In this document: piece by piece, positions 1 to 6,910 of the stretch
Layout of the letters: every line of letters starts with the position of its first letter
Numbering within the stretch: the first letter of the stretch is position 1
From: an uncultured Oscillospiraceae bacterium
Lineage (GTDB): Bacteria; Bacillota; Clostridia; Oscillospirales; Ruminococcaceae
Reading direction: 5' to 3'
Length of the DNA: 15,756 bases
Assembly (NCBI GenBank): GCA_910587135.1
Contig: CAJULF010000060.1
Coordinates: 1 to 15,756, forward strand
The notes under the pieces: generated by a model
Database searches by the model: none
Told to the model about the DNA's origin: nothing
The model's input: only the letters and a program-made list of their open reading frames with translations
Program-made: the position numbers and the translations under genes

Positions 1-6
1 ATTTTT

Positions 7-35
7 ATTATACCTTATTTTTCATTAGTTTGCAA
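7..35 (-). promoter_or_regulatory. Outward promoter at left window edge
   Basis: On the minus strand there is a TTGCAA -35 box (30-35), a 17-nt spacer and a perfect TATAAT -10 box (7-12), pointing off the left edge. It lies at the broken 3' end of the IS630 stub and partly overlaps that stub's last codons. It probably drives a gene outside the window, so the transposon break lies in that gene's upstream region. Matches to both boxes and the spacing are seen directly; the target gene is not visible. Confidence 0.55.
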
Positions 36-146
36 GTGCTTTGTGCGGTGTTGCCCTAATTTACTCAAACGGACAATACTCTTTCTGATTTGATATTGTT
101 CTTCCGGACTTAATTTTACTGCGTTTGTTTTTAATTCATCTTCCAT
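15..146 (-). pseudogene. IS630-type transposase N-terminal stub
   Basis: A 43-codon minus-strand reading frame starts at the ATG at 146-144. Its first 30 or so residues (MEDELKTNAVKLSPEEQYQI, then RKSIVRLSKLG) look like the N-terminus of IS630-superfamily transposases, just before the helix-turn-helix that normally follows. After the glycine at about residue 31 the protein diverges into an unrelated tail and stops, so the remaining roughly 300 residues, including the DDE catalytic core, are missing. A TATAAT-like box sits directly upstream of the ATG. The family assignment rests on recalled N-terminal similarity and needs a protein search. No matching IS end is visible, so this is a decayed remnant rather than a mobile element. 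Confidence 0.5.
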
Positions 147-171
147 GCTTATATTATATCACTTTTCTTGA

Positions 172-450
172 TTTTTGGAAAGGTTTATTTGGTATATCAA
201 TATTAAGAATTTTTCAATCCAATGGACGTGCCGTGACATCGGAAAGCCGCTTGACAAAGCCAATTCCGAGATTGTCGCCGCTATAAAAAAGCACTTTTTA
301 TTGGCATATAAATCGTATTCGCATATCCAAAGCGAACGTTTGCTTGAAATCGTTCCAAAATTGATTTATTCGTGGAACTACGAGATCACAAAGCCTTATA
401 TGGAATATTGGGATATTGAAAAACAAACATATTACAAGGAGTACAAATAG
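172..450 (+). pseudogene. Headless C-terminal gene remnant
   Basis: An open frame of about 92 codons follows a TGA at 169-171 and ends with TAG at 448-450. It can only start at a TTG at 175 and has no ribosome binding site upstream. The product is rich in aromatic and charged residues (for example KLIYSWNYEITKPYMEYW) and resembles the soluble C-terminal end of a larger protein; I do not recognise the family. Its left edge lies within 30 bp of the IS630 stub's start codon, which is divergent to it, so the 5' part was probably lost in that rearrangement. A palindromic hairpin (455-480) follows the stop. It is the only plausible plus-strand gene in the window. It could also be an intact small hypothetical gene, but the missing RBS argues against that. 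Confidence 0.35.
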
Positions 451-454
451 TTTT

Positions 455-480
455 TTGGCGATGCTTTAAAGCAGCGCCGA
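455..480 (+). repeat. Left flanking direct repeat of element A (hairpin)
   Basis: This 26-bp segment matches 673-698 at 24 of 26 positions, and the two copies abut the two ends of the element at 481-672 exactly. The right copy contains a perfect 22-bp palindrome (core CTGCTTTAAAGCAG), and this left copy carries one mismatch in the arm. A T run lies just before it and, beyond the element, CTTTT follows the right copy, so the undivided site was probably a terminator for the plus-strand remnant. It is interpreted as a target-site duplication. Confidence 0.6.
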
Positions 481-672
481 CAGCTTGTAAAAAAGCTTAT
501 ATGCTGCGCAATGTCGACGCATGAAATTTCAAAAAGTACACATTTGCCGTTCGGCAAATGTGTACGGTTTCCGCAGTCGCGCAGAGCGAAACGCAGTGAA
601 GCGGAGCGTGAGTGCGGAAATTTTGAAATTTTTTAAATAATCCACCCTTGGTCAACCTTTATATACGGACTG
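481..672 (+). mobile_element. Hairpin-bearing MITE-like element, copy A
   Basis: This 192-bp non-coding unit starts CAGCTTGTAA and ends TATATACGGACTG. The ends form an imperfect terminal inverted repeat with the pattern CAGYYTGTA, best preserved in the copy at 8090. Inside, AAATTTCAAAA (524-534) pairs with TTTTGAAATTT (621-631) and encloses two hairpins. One is a perfect 12-bp stem (537-548 with 553-564, loop GTTC); the other has arms TTTCCGCA/TGCGGAAA (568-575, 613-620). The conserved tail, TCAACCTTTATATAC plus the terminus, recurs at 3653-3760 and 8090-8423. Flanking 26-bp direct repeats support mobility. No transposase is encoded, so movement must have been in trans. The parent element is unknown. 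Confidence 0.7.
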
Positions 673-698
673 ATGGCGCTGCTTTAAAGCAGCGCCGA
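673..698 (+). repeat. Right flanking direct repeat of element A (hairpin)
   Basis: The right-hand copy of the 26-bp direct repeat is a perfect self-complementary 22-bp hairpin (674-695 region) followed by GAGTCTTTTAATT. As RNA on the plus strand this is a weak intrinsic terminator. It also sits 27 bp beyond the stop of the minus-strand gene ending at 725, but no U-tract follows it in that direction. Confidence 0.5.
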
Positions 699-724
699 GT
701 CTTTTAATTATGGAGTTGTGAATC

Positions 725-1162
725 CTACTTTTTCGCTTTTATAGGGAAATAGTAGTCCATTTGCTCATATCCCATTATTTCATGTGCAAGCGGCGATGTA
801 ATTATATTTCCTAATTGAGGACGCGAATCATCGCGTTCAAATCCATTTTCACTTAAAAACCTGTCCACTTCCGCATTCAAGGAATCCATATCCGTTTTTT
901 GGTCGATATCTGTTGCAGCAGCATAAAGACCGCCCTTAAAATCTATGATCTCAAATTCCAGCGGAACGCTCATACCGTCCTCAAGCATATACAGCCATGT
1001 AAAGCCGGCTTCTTCACAATACAGGAAGTCTTTCGGAAACAGACCTCGTTTTTGCTTGGAAAACCACTCTTCAAACCGACCGAATTTTCCTTCCCCAAAC
1101 ATTCCCGTTCCGGACGAAACCATTTTACAGTCCGGCATTTCATAAATTTTGATACTTTGCAT
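725..1162 (-). CDS. GyrI-like effector-binding domain protein
   Basis: This is a 145-residue cytosolic protein with no signal peptide or membrane segment. Its N-terminus (IKIYEMPDCKMVSSGTGMFG) and C-terminus (HEIMGYEQMDYYFPIK) are typical of stand-alone GyrI-like/AraC effector-binding domains. These bind small hydrophobic ligands or drugs and, in some members, hydrolyse or sequester them. The length matches single-domain members, and there is no DNA-binding domain. The start is well set: AGGAGG lies 8 nt before the ATG. It lies 116 bp downstream of the DUF3788 gene on the same strand, so co-transcription is possible, although that gap holds a weak TAATAT -10-like box and the 15-base operator seen upstream of the DUF3788 gene is absent here. 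Family confidence is good; ligand unknown. Confidence 0.75.
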   Translation of the reverse strand: MQSIKIYEMPDCKMVSSGTGMFGEGKFGRFEEWFSKQKRGLFPKDFLYCEEAGFTWLYMLEDGMSVPLEFEIIDFKGGLYAAATDIDQKTDMDSLNAEVDRFLSENGFERDDSRPQLGNIITSPLAHEIMGYEQMDYYFPIKAKK

Positions 1163-1278
1163 TTCTTATTCCTCCTGCAAATTATTTAGGTTCTTGATTT
1201 ATATTATCACCCTTGTTCAAACACCTGTCTGCGCACAACATGTATTCAAGCAATATGATAAACAAAGTAGATTTAAGC

Positions 1279-2013
1279 TCATTGTTCTTCATACTGATGC
1301 GGTACATAAGGCAAAACCGCGTATGTAACATCATCTGCCGATATGCTTTTATGCTCCAATTGTCTGTACCCGATAGTTGATTGCTCACAGGGATAATTTT
1401 TACAATCAAAGCAATGCTCCAGCCTGTTTTGCTGTAAGCATTTTATCGGCTCGTATAGCTCATCATCTTTAATGTGACAATAACAGCCCGAAGCATCACA
1501 GCCTGTACAGGGACTCCAGCCCAGATCACCATATACCGCGTTCATATGCGGAATGGGTATGTTCCTAAATTCTTCGCTGATGCCGGTATAATGCACACAA
1601 ATGTCACATCTGTGCCCGCATTTGCCAAACACGGCATTTTCTTTTGAAAGCGGCTTGCGGTTCGGCTTTTTCTTGATAAGAATCAGCTTTTTTACAGCCT
1701 CGAAAGTATATAAATTATCCACATGAATTAAGAGCCATTTGCCGTCATGATAGGTTCGCGTGCTGTCGTATAGTTCATGAATTTCCGGCGGAAATTCATG
1801 CCTTACGGCTTCAAATTTCTCCCGCTCCGCTTTGCCGAAAACTATCCGAATATCGTAATGGTCATCTTGCAGATTGATTGACACGATAGTCCTCCCGCCC
1901 TGACGAAATTTCAACCAAGGGGTGCCGCAAAACATTTCCGCGACCTCGTCAAGCAGATACTTCCCGCGCATAAATTTTACAATTTCCCGTTCTACTTTTT
2001 CAAGTTCTGTCAT
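1279..2013 (-). CDS. DUF3788 + DUF3795 Cys-rich protein
   Basis: This 244-residue protein appears to have two parts. Residues 1-120 resemble DUF3788 (short helical N-terminus, then TPWLKFRQGGRTIVSINLQD and a lysine-rich IKKKPNRKP). Residues 125-215 form a DUF3795-type Cys-rich module with C132, C136, C139, C169, C172, C177, C179, C192, C201, C204 and C209, a likely zinc-binding scaffold. No catalytic function is established for either domain. The ATG at 2013 has only a modest GGGG-type ribosome binding site. Upstream is a -10 TATAAT with a weak -35 that lies inside a 15-base operator shared with the truncated gyrI-like gene, so regulated expression is likely. DUF3788, GyrI-like and WYL genes are often seen as neighbours in Clostridia, as here. 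Confidence 0.75.
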   Translation of the reverse strand: MTELEKVEREIVKFMRGKYLLDEVAEMFCGTPWLKFRQGGRTIVSINLQDDHYDIRIVFGKAEREKFEAVRHEFPPEIHELYDSTRTYHDGKWLLIHVDNLYTFEAVKKLILIKKKPNRKPLSKENAVFGKCGHRCDICVHYTGISEEFRNIPIPHMNAVYGDLGWSPCTGCDASGCYCHIKDDELYEPIKCLQQNRLEHCFDCKNYPCEQSTIGYRQLEHKSISADDVTYAVLPYVPHQYEEQ

Positions 2014-2051
2014 AATAGCCCCATTATGAATATTGTTTCCCTGACAAACAC

Positions 2052-2085
2052 ATTATATCACAATTAATACGACAACAGTATGTCA
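2052..2085 (-). promoter_or_regulatory. Operator-promoter of the DUF3788 gene
   Basis: On the minus strand the site TGACATACTGTTGTC (2071-2085) is a GACA-N6-TGTC inverted repeat, followed after 13 nt by TATAAT (2052-2057). A 17-nt spacer would put the -35 at TACTGT, which is poor and lies inside the site, so an activator or repressor probably acts here. The same site, with two substitutions and the same 13-nt offset, is found at 6930-6944. Motif and geometry are seen directly; binding by the WYL regulator at 6942-7850 is inferred. Confidence 0.65.
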
Positions 2086-2249
2086 TATTAAAAACCGAAA
2101 AATCTTTTTCCAATGTAAAATATCATCCTTATTGAATCACCATTTGCTGCTGCCTTTTCAATTTTAAGAAACTTTCAATATCCCAAGAAGCTGCTAATTT
2201 GCCTGTGTTCCCGTATCGGACGGCGACATTTTTCGGGAAAAACGATCAA

Positions 2250-2307
2250 AGGGTGTACGCCCTCCAACGCTTGCCTTGCAAAGCATTCCGGAGTTTGCAT
2301 ACACCCT
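2250..2307 (-). terminator. Long stem-loop downstream of the HTH gene
   Basis: Arms AGGGTGTA (2250-2257) and TACACCCT (2300-2307) enclose further pairing (CTCC/GGAG and GCTT/AAGC), giving a 58-nt near-continuous stem. Reading the minus strand, the stem is followed by TTGATCGTTTTT, so it is a plausible terminator for the HTH gene that ends at 2371. The rest of 2086-2370 is AT-rich; it shows a short TTCCCG/CGGGAA inverted repeat and no gene. A structured RNA or a mobile-element relic is also possible. Confidence 0.4.
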
Positions 2308-2370
2308 ATGAGTACGATGCGGAAATACAGATAAAAACGTCGTGAAAGATACTAAAGGCTCTTATAAGCT

Positions 2371-3621
2371 TTACTTCGGAACTTTTGTTAATGCCTTTTG
2401 TATATAAGATAAAGCAAGCTCTTCCAGTTCGCTGCTCCTGCGCAGCATCTCAATTATCCGATTCCTTTTTTCTTTTAACTCATCTTTGGTAAAGGACTCA
2501 CGCTGATGAGCAATAGTTGCTGTTTCCGTTGCAAAGGATATAATTTCGTCGTATTGGCTTATTGCCATGGTCATGAATTCTTTGTCGATATCGGGAATTA
2601 TATTCATACATAATTCAAAAAACTGTTTGGTTCTTAATTTGTTTTCATAATGGATAAATGCGTGAGGGAAAACACAATCAATTTGATCCGCGTCGCTCCT
2701 GTTTTCTTCCCTTAACAAATCGCTCCAGTTACGATACATAACCAAACCGAAGCCCTGCATTTTATCCTCTCCGCAATGGCTGTCGTTCAATAACAGCTCC
2801 ACACCTTTGTTGAGCGCATTGATACACGCCTTAGCTAACGGCATTTTTTCGTTTGTAGGTTTAACGATCATCATATCACAATCAACCTTGTACCAACCGG
2901 CATATTGATTAAGACGGTCAAAGTTTATATTTGCATTTTTCAGATCGTCTCCTTCCAAAAAGCCCAATCCCTTTAAGGTCTGTCCATGGTCGGAAAAGCC
3001 GACGGCAAGAACAGTATCCGTATATTCTTTGGGGATAATTATGACAGGATAACCGTGTTCAATCTGCTTACACGCAAGCGCAACAAATTCATCTTCCGAA
3101 TAATCCGCCTTTGAATGTATCTCATAATCCAAACCATATATCAAAAAGCTGTCATGAACATATTCATCCGGTCCATACGAATATCCGAAGCATACATTTG
3201 TAATAGCCGACTGCAAAATATACTCTTCGTCGTCGTTTATCTGGTGGTTTTTGCTATCCCTGCGCTGCTCCAACCCAAAAAATAATTTTAACGCGGTTAA
3301 AAGAGAGGCAAACGAGATGCTCTTAGGCCATTCGGGTCCTGAATAATCCGCTATGGGTATCCGCGGCTTAACAAGGAATTCATAATTAAAATCCATATTG
3401 AGCAAAACGCATGACTCGGGATCGAGAATCCTGTCCACAGAACAATTGAAAAGTTTGGAAATAGCACAAAGCAAAGGTACCTCGGGGACGGCTTTTCCGT
3501 TTTCCCATTTGCTGATAGCCTGAGGTGAGATTTTTAATGCCTCCGCTAACTGTTCCTGAGTGAATTTCTTTTCTGTGCGCAGATACGCGATTTTCTCTCC
3601 CATTTTCTTTACATCAAACAC
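2371..3621 (-). CDS. XRE-family HTH protein with large C-terminal domain
   Basis: A GTG start at 3621 is preferred: AAAGGAG sits 8 nt upstream, whereas the in-frame extension to 3693 runs into an inserted repeat. The 416-residue product begins with a classic XRE/Cro helix-turn-helix (residues about 8-64, with TQEQLAEALKISPQAISKWE). A roughly 340-residue domain follows, with GYPVIIIPKEY and DTVLAVGFSDHGQTLKGLGF segments. These resemble the papain-like/BtrH N-terminal type fold seen in other clostridial HTH proteins; this is a weak match. A C-terminal helical stretch (about 370-416) may pack or dimerise. No membrane segment is seen. It probably acts as a ligand-sensing transcriptional regulator; targets are unknown. 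A mobile repeat (3653-3760) separates its promoter from the gene. Confidence 0.7.
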   Translation of the reverse strand: MFDVKKMGEKIAYLRTEKKFTQEQLAEALKISPQAISKWENGKAVPEVPLLCAISKLFNCSVDRILDPESCVLLNMDFNYEFLVKPRIPIADYSGPEWPKSISFASLLTALKLFFGLEQRRDSKNHQINDDEEYILQSAITNVCFGYSYGPDEYVHDSFLIYGLDYEIHSKADYSEDEFVALACKQIEHGYPVIIIPKEYTDTVLAVGFSDHGQTLKGLGFLEGDDLKNANINFDRLNQYAGWYKVDCDMMIVKPTNEKMPLAKACINALNKGVELLLNDSHCGEDKMQGFGLVMYRNWSDLLREENRSDADQIDCVFPHAFIHYENKLRTKQFFELCMNIIPDIDKEFMTMAISQYDEIISFATETATIAHQRESFTKDELKEKRNRIIEMLRRSSELEELALSYIQKALTKVPK

Positions 3622-3652
3622 GATCGTTTCTCCTTTGTATTTTATTATAGCC

Positions 3653-3760
3653 CAGACTGTATATAAAGGTTGACTTAAGGCAACCCTGCGCAAAACCTCT
3701 GCACCCTTTGAAATTTAACACATCGGCATTGTGTGGCATCTGAACCTCTTCTACAAGCTG
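3653..3760 (-). mobile_element. MITE-like element, short copy D in HTH gene leader
   Basis: Read on the minus strand, this 108-bp unit starts CAGCTTGTAGAAG and ends GTCAACCTTTATATACAGTCTG at 3653, the same ends as the copies at 481 and 8090. It keeps the AAATTTCAAA core but lacks the two-hairpin module and the TTTTGAAATTT return arm. The flanks repeat: GCTATAATAACAT lies before it and GCTATAATAAAAT after it, 12 of 13 matching, suggesting a diverged target duplication. It lies between the promoter at 3773-3802 and the GTG start at 3621, so it is transcribed as leader RNA. Confidence 0.65.
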
Positions 3761-3772
3761 TTCTATGATGTT

Positions 3773-3802
3773 ATTATAGCATATCATATATGACAATGTC
3801 CA
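3773..3802 (-). promoter_or_regulatory. Promoter of the HTH gene
   Basis: On the minus strand, a TGGACA -35 (3797-3802), an 18-nt spacer and TATAAT (3773-3778) form a good sigma-A promoter. A second TATAAT (3643-3648), nearer the gene, was created by the flanking duplication and has no good -35, so transcription most likely starts from this upstream copy and passes through the inserted element. Confidence 0.5.
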
Positions 3803-4145
3803 TACATAACAGGTTGTTTTTTTCACAAGAACTAAACCCACAGTTGCAAAGCAAAGGTTTGTTTAGCACACAAAAAATTATGTATATTCCCGGATTATGC
3901 TGTAAAAAAGCCGATGTATGGCGGTGAGAGGCGGATAAAAACGGCTCTTGGGGATCGAAACCTTTATTCACAAGGTATTGCACGATCTCTTCGGTAAATT
4001 TTGCCTATGACCGCGTTAAAATTTCTTGATTTGCGACAGCGCAAGCCTGCGTAATTTTGCCTTGGCATTGATAAAATTTGCTTGAAAAACCACGAACAAA
4101 TCTTGTTAAGACAAATTCTTACCAAACAGGCAATAAGGCACACAA
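3803..4145. other. Non-coding stretch, possible decayed repeat
   Basis: No ORF here has a ribosome binding site, and the short frames on the minus strand overlap one another. The base composition changes locally, with a GC-rich patch GACAGCGCAAGCCTGCG (4037-4053) that is partly self-complementary. The general look, a degenerate reading frame ending in basic residues, is like the edge of a worn-out mobile element, but I cannot match it to a family. No regulatory site was recognised apart from the flanking promoter and terminator. Confidence 0.2.
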
Positions 4146-4180
4146 TAAAAAACCGCACGTTTAATCGGAAAAACATGCGG
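4146..4180 (-). terminator. Intrinsic terminator of the 363-aa gene operon
   Basis: On the minus strand CCGCATGTTT pairs with AAACGTGCGG (4171-4180 with 4153-4162; 10 bp including one G-U pair) around an 8-nt loop, followed by TTTTTT (4147-4152). This is a textbook rho-independent terminator about 38 bp after the stop codon at 4218. Confidence 0.8.
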
Positions 4181-4217
4181 GTTTGTGTATAACAGCTCTT
4201 TTTGAAATGCTGTGTAT

Positions 4218-5309
4218 CTATTTCTTTTTGTTGCCTGACATCTCCACAGCGTTGATGTAATATAAATAATCGTCAGCGCTCGGGGTTACCTGAAAATTCG
4301 GGTTGCAGCATCCGCATCTCCATATAGTCTTGCCATTGAGCTGATAAGAAATTCCCGAAACGCATTTTCCGGAAATTCTATTTGCACAGCCACTGTCAGT
4401 GACCATAAAATTTTCAATAACACTATCCGGGCAATTTTTAATGTACTCAAGAGTCTTTTCCATATTTGCTATACGAAAAAACAATTTAAATTCGGTGTCC
4501 ATGCTTACCAGCCAGAAGCTTGCATTTGCGTTCCTGTTACGGTCTCCCTCCTTTTTATAGTACCGAATCTGAGGACCTTCATTCCAATCCTGAAAATTAT
4601 AACAGTATTTTCGGTTTATCAACTCATTATGAATCAGCTGAGCTGCCGCTCTGTCATGTTCCGAATGAAAAAGATCGGAAACGGCGTCAACACTGTTACC
4701 GAACTCTATTGTACTCCAATCACCTTCAAACAATTTGTAATTAAGTCTGCAAAAATCTTTAAACCTGTTAGCGCTATTTGATTTGACCGCCAAAATATGC
4801 AATGCTGTGATCGCATTCTTATTATCGGGATATGAAACAGTAATATTTGTATCGCTTTTCAATTTACCGTTAACAAGTCCTTCTGTCACAATTCCGTAAT
4901 TGCCGAGCATATTCAAAAATGCGTTGATATTCGTAATCTTAAGAGCCTTACACTGCTCTTTCAATTTGTTGACTTCAATACATAACTCGCCGGTTTGCCG
5001 CAATTCACCCGAATATCCCAGCACATATAAAACTTTTGCGTATTTAAAGGATTCCTCCCTGGATAGTCTTTCTTCCTTAGAGCAATATCCGTATTCATTC
5101 ATATCATATGTCGGAAGCAGCATCTCAGCGGGATTGCTTATAATATCCTCATAACAATGTGTGAAAATCTCATGTAATTCTTTAAAGCCGCTTTTCAATT
5201 CCTCATACGCAGATATTTTTTTATACACATCATGTATCGGAAAATCATTCGGATAAAACATCAATTCTTTTTTTCTGAGCTGTGACCAGCGTTCAATCCA
5301 ATATCTCAT
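4218..5309 (-). CDS. Hypothetical protein with Cys-rich C-terminus
   Basis: This 363-residue soluble protein has no signal peptide or membrane helix. I do not recognise the family. Residues 1-95 are helical and charged (MRYWIERWSQLRKKELMFYP), and the middle holds a helix-rich region with INAFLNMLGNYGIVTEG. The last 60 residues carry C306, C314, C328, C330 and C331 in a DSGCANRISGKCVSGISY and WRCGCCNP context that could bind a metal. The ATG lies one base after the stop of the upstream winged-helix gene, with GGAAAGGA about 9 nt before it, so the two are translationally coupled. A strong terminator follows. Its partner is of the AlkZ/YcaQ type, so a role in DNA or stress metabolism is possible but only inferred from position. 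Confidence 0.6.
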   Translation of the reverse strand: MRYWIERWSQLRKKELMFYPNDFPIHDVYKKISAYEELKSGFKELHEIFTHCYEDIISNPAEMLLPTYDMNEYGYCSKEERLSREESFKYAKVLYVLGYSGELRQTGELCIEVNKLKEQCKALKITNINAFLNMLGNYGIVTEGLVNGKLKSDTNITVSYPDNKNAITALHILAVKSNSANRFKDFCRLNYKLFEGDWSTIEFGNSVDAVSDLFHSEHDRAAAQLIHNELINRKYCYNFQDWNEGPQIRYYKKEGDRNRNANASFWLVSMDTEFKLFFRIANMEKTLEYIKNCPDSVIENFMVTDSGCANRISGKCVSGISYQLNGKTIWRCGCCNPNFQVTPSADDYLYYINAVEMSGNKKK

Positions 5310-5310
5310 T

Positions 5311-6360
5311 TTATTTGTAATCCTTTCCCATAAAACGCTGCGGTTTATTTCCGTAATTCACATCACAAACAGCTTTAACTATCTCATCCCTGCGTTTCTC
5401 GGCATCGGGCAGATCGCAAACAATATCGTTAAGATCATACGGTCCGTTTCGGAAGTGTCCAACCGATGCGCCGTGAAACTCACCGTCAATCAGCAGATAT
5501 TGCAGCGGTTCATGGTCATATGGAAGACCATCGGTCAGCTTCTTTGCGAACTCTTTCAGAATATGTTCATTAGTCTTATAAAGGAAGTCATTGCGGTGAA
5601 CGGCATATACAAAATTCGATGCCTCAGGCGCATGACCTTCAAGCAACTCCGCATCGGTGCTCAGCATATAACCCGAATCTGATGTTACCAACGTTCCTTC
5701 AGCAACAAGCTCATTGACTGCCGATTTGACCTCTTTCTTGGCGATCTTATAAAACGACCTTGCCATTGCAATATCGAACCACACAAGACAATACGCAAAT
5801 CGCTGCAACACAATTTTCAACGCTTCCGTTTTTGTATATCTGTCCGGATCAGCTTTCGGAAACATTTCAGCAAACCTGTACCAGCTCCGATCCCACTCAC
5901 CGTCGTATTGATCCTCATAAATCAAAAACGCTTCCTGTAAGCGGTGCAGTACAGGCATGATTTCTTTCACCAACAGTCCGGTTTCTTCCTTGATCTGCTG
6001 AATACTGAATGGTCCCTCCCGCTCGATAATATCCAAAATCCGCAGTTGTATTTCTGTCGGCTTAGTAAGCGGTTTGCGATAGAGAGCTATAAACAAATCC
6101 AAATCACCGATTTCAATCCAGCCAAGATTGCCGCCCGCAAACCGTCCCTTGATAAGTTTCCAGTCAAGCTGCCTGTTTCGGTTAAACTCAATATCATTGA
6201 AGTCCGCGCGGAAAGAAAGCGAGGGAGGCTCGCCAAAGCCGATCCAATACACATTCTGCCCCGGCTGAGTGTCACGGTACAGTTTTATATATTCGTTTTG
6301 GTCCGCTTTGTTTATTAAGCACTGCCGCTCCATACGGAGGGAAATTATCTTTGCATCCAT
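5311..6360 (-). CDS. AlkZ/YcaQ-like winged-helix protein
   Basis: The start chosen is the ATG at 6360, preceded by AAAGGA at suitable spacing; the longer frame to 6432 has no such site. The 349-residue product opens with ISLRMERQCLINKAD, reminiscent of the N-terminus of the HTH_42 (PF06224) family. That family includes the DNA glycosylases AlkZ and YcaQ, which remove bulky or cross-linked bases. A winged helix lies at about residues 101-148 (QLRILDIIEREGPFSIQQIK), with a second repeat-like segment later (YKIAKKEVKSAVNELVAEG, about 205-225). The family's QxQ/QxD catalytic motif cannot be assigned with confidence, so it may be a non-catalytic DNA-binding relative. It is coupled to the downstream 363-aa gene by a 1-nt gap. 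Its own promoter may lie at the junction with the MITE upstream. Confidence 0.6.
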   Translation of the reverse strand: MDAKIISLRMERQCLINKADQNEYIKLYRDTQPGQNVYWIGFGEPPSLSFRADFNDIEFNRNRQLDWKLIKGRFAGGNLGWIEIGDLDLFIALYRKPLTKPTEIQLRILDIIEREGPFSIQQIKEETGLLVKEIMPVLHRLQEAFLIYEDQYDGEWDRSWYRFAEMFPKADPDRYTKTEALKIVLQRFAYCLVWFDIAMARSFYKIAKKEVKSAVNELVAEGTLVTSDSGYMLSTDAELLEGHAPEASNFVYAVHRNDFLYKTNEHILKEFAKKLTDGLPYDHEPLQYLLIDGEFHGASVGHFRNGPYDLNDIVCDLPDAEKRRDEIVKAVCDVNYGNKPQRFMGKDYK

Positions 6361-6499
6361 TTTTATTTCCTTTCTGCCCGGCATATCAACGCTTACTCTG
6401 TGTAATCCCCGCGTCCCGAAACATATCGCCATGCTCCGCGCCGCGGGAACACTGCAGCAAAGGTTCGCAGGAGATATTGGGCATTTGCCTCAATGTCCT

Positions 6500-6528
6500 T
6501 ATATAGTAATTGCGGAGAAATTTGTTAA
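6500..6528 (-). promoter_or_regulatory. Possible promoter at the MITE junction
   Basis: On the minus strand, TTAACA (6523-6528), a 17-nt spacer and TATATA (6500-6505) lie immediately downstream of the MITE end, about 140 bp before the winged-helix gene. The -35 is good and the -10 is weak. It is the best candidate promoter for the two-gene unit at 4218-6360, and the -35 touches the element terminus. Confidence 0.35.
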
Positions 6529-6690
6529 GAGCCTGTTTAGTATCCGGGGAAGTGCCGGATTTGCCCGGATTTTCGCGTTGGATGACGGCAATTTTTCGCG
6601 GATGTACTGTATGTACCTCAAGAAAAATTGCCTAAGTACGGCGCGGAAAGATGAGTAAAGACGGTGCTTCGGAATATACTAAACAGGCTC
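6529..6690. mobile_element. MITE with 15-bp inverted repeats
   Basis: GAGCCTGTTTAGTAT at the left (6529-6543) is the exact reverse complement of ATACTAAACAGGCTC at the right (6676-6690). The 162-bp interior encodes nothing and contains an 11-bp inverted repeat GGCAATTTTTC/GAAAAATTGCC. The outer ten bases, AGAGCCTGTT, recur at the right edge of the window (15706-15715), probably an IS end of the same type. The immediate flanks (TAA on the left, TCA on the right) are not identical, so the element may be the product of recombination between two copies. It interrupts the gyrI-like gene at its right side. Confidence 0.75.
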
Positions 6691-6881
6691 TCAGATGAAT
6701 AATCCGTATAAATTCCCAACGTATACGGATTTGCTTTGTCGAGAATCTCCGAGTATGCCTCGTTAAAAAATCTCTGCCATGTGCCGCCGATAACCGCGCT
6801 CATTTCATTTGAAAAATTATTCGTCTGAGCTGTGATTCCGACCACTGTTTTCTCTGCCAATTCAACTATTTTGTAATCCAT
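6618..6881 (-). pseudogene. GyrI-like gene truncated by the MITE
   Basis: The ATG at 6881 has a CGGAGG site upstream. The first 63 residues (MDYKIVELAEKTVVGITAQT, through GGTWQRFFNEAYSE to LGIYTDYSSE) match the N-terminal half of clostridial GyrI-like effector-binding proteins of about 155 residues. Beyond 6691 the frame enters the MITE and ends after 24 foreign residues at 6618. The missing half of the domain is not found on the other side of the MITE, so it was deleted. The encoded half-domain is unlikely to bind ligand. Its operator-promoter (6911-6944) is still intact. It lies 60 bp downstream of the WYL regulator gene. Confidence 0.8.
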
Positions 6882-6910
6882 AATAACCTCCGGATTTTTT
6901 TAATACGGTT

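Noticed and set aside
899..1189. Plus-strand frames opposite the GyrI-like gene
   Set aside because: They mirror a well-supported minus-strand gene, lack ribosome binding sites and give low-complexity products.
2250..2307. Integron attC site
   Set aside because: The stem-loop has no RYYYAAC/GTTRRRY core pair and there is no integrase; a terminator-like hairpin is simpler.
3964..4176. Small minus-strand frames between the HTH and 363-aa genes
   Set aside because: They overlap the intrinsic terminator, have no RBS and match nothing I recognise; kept only as a possible decayed repeat.
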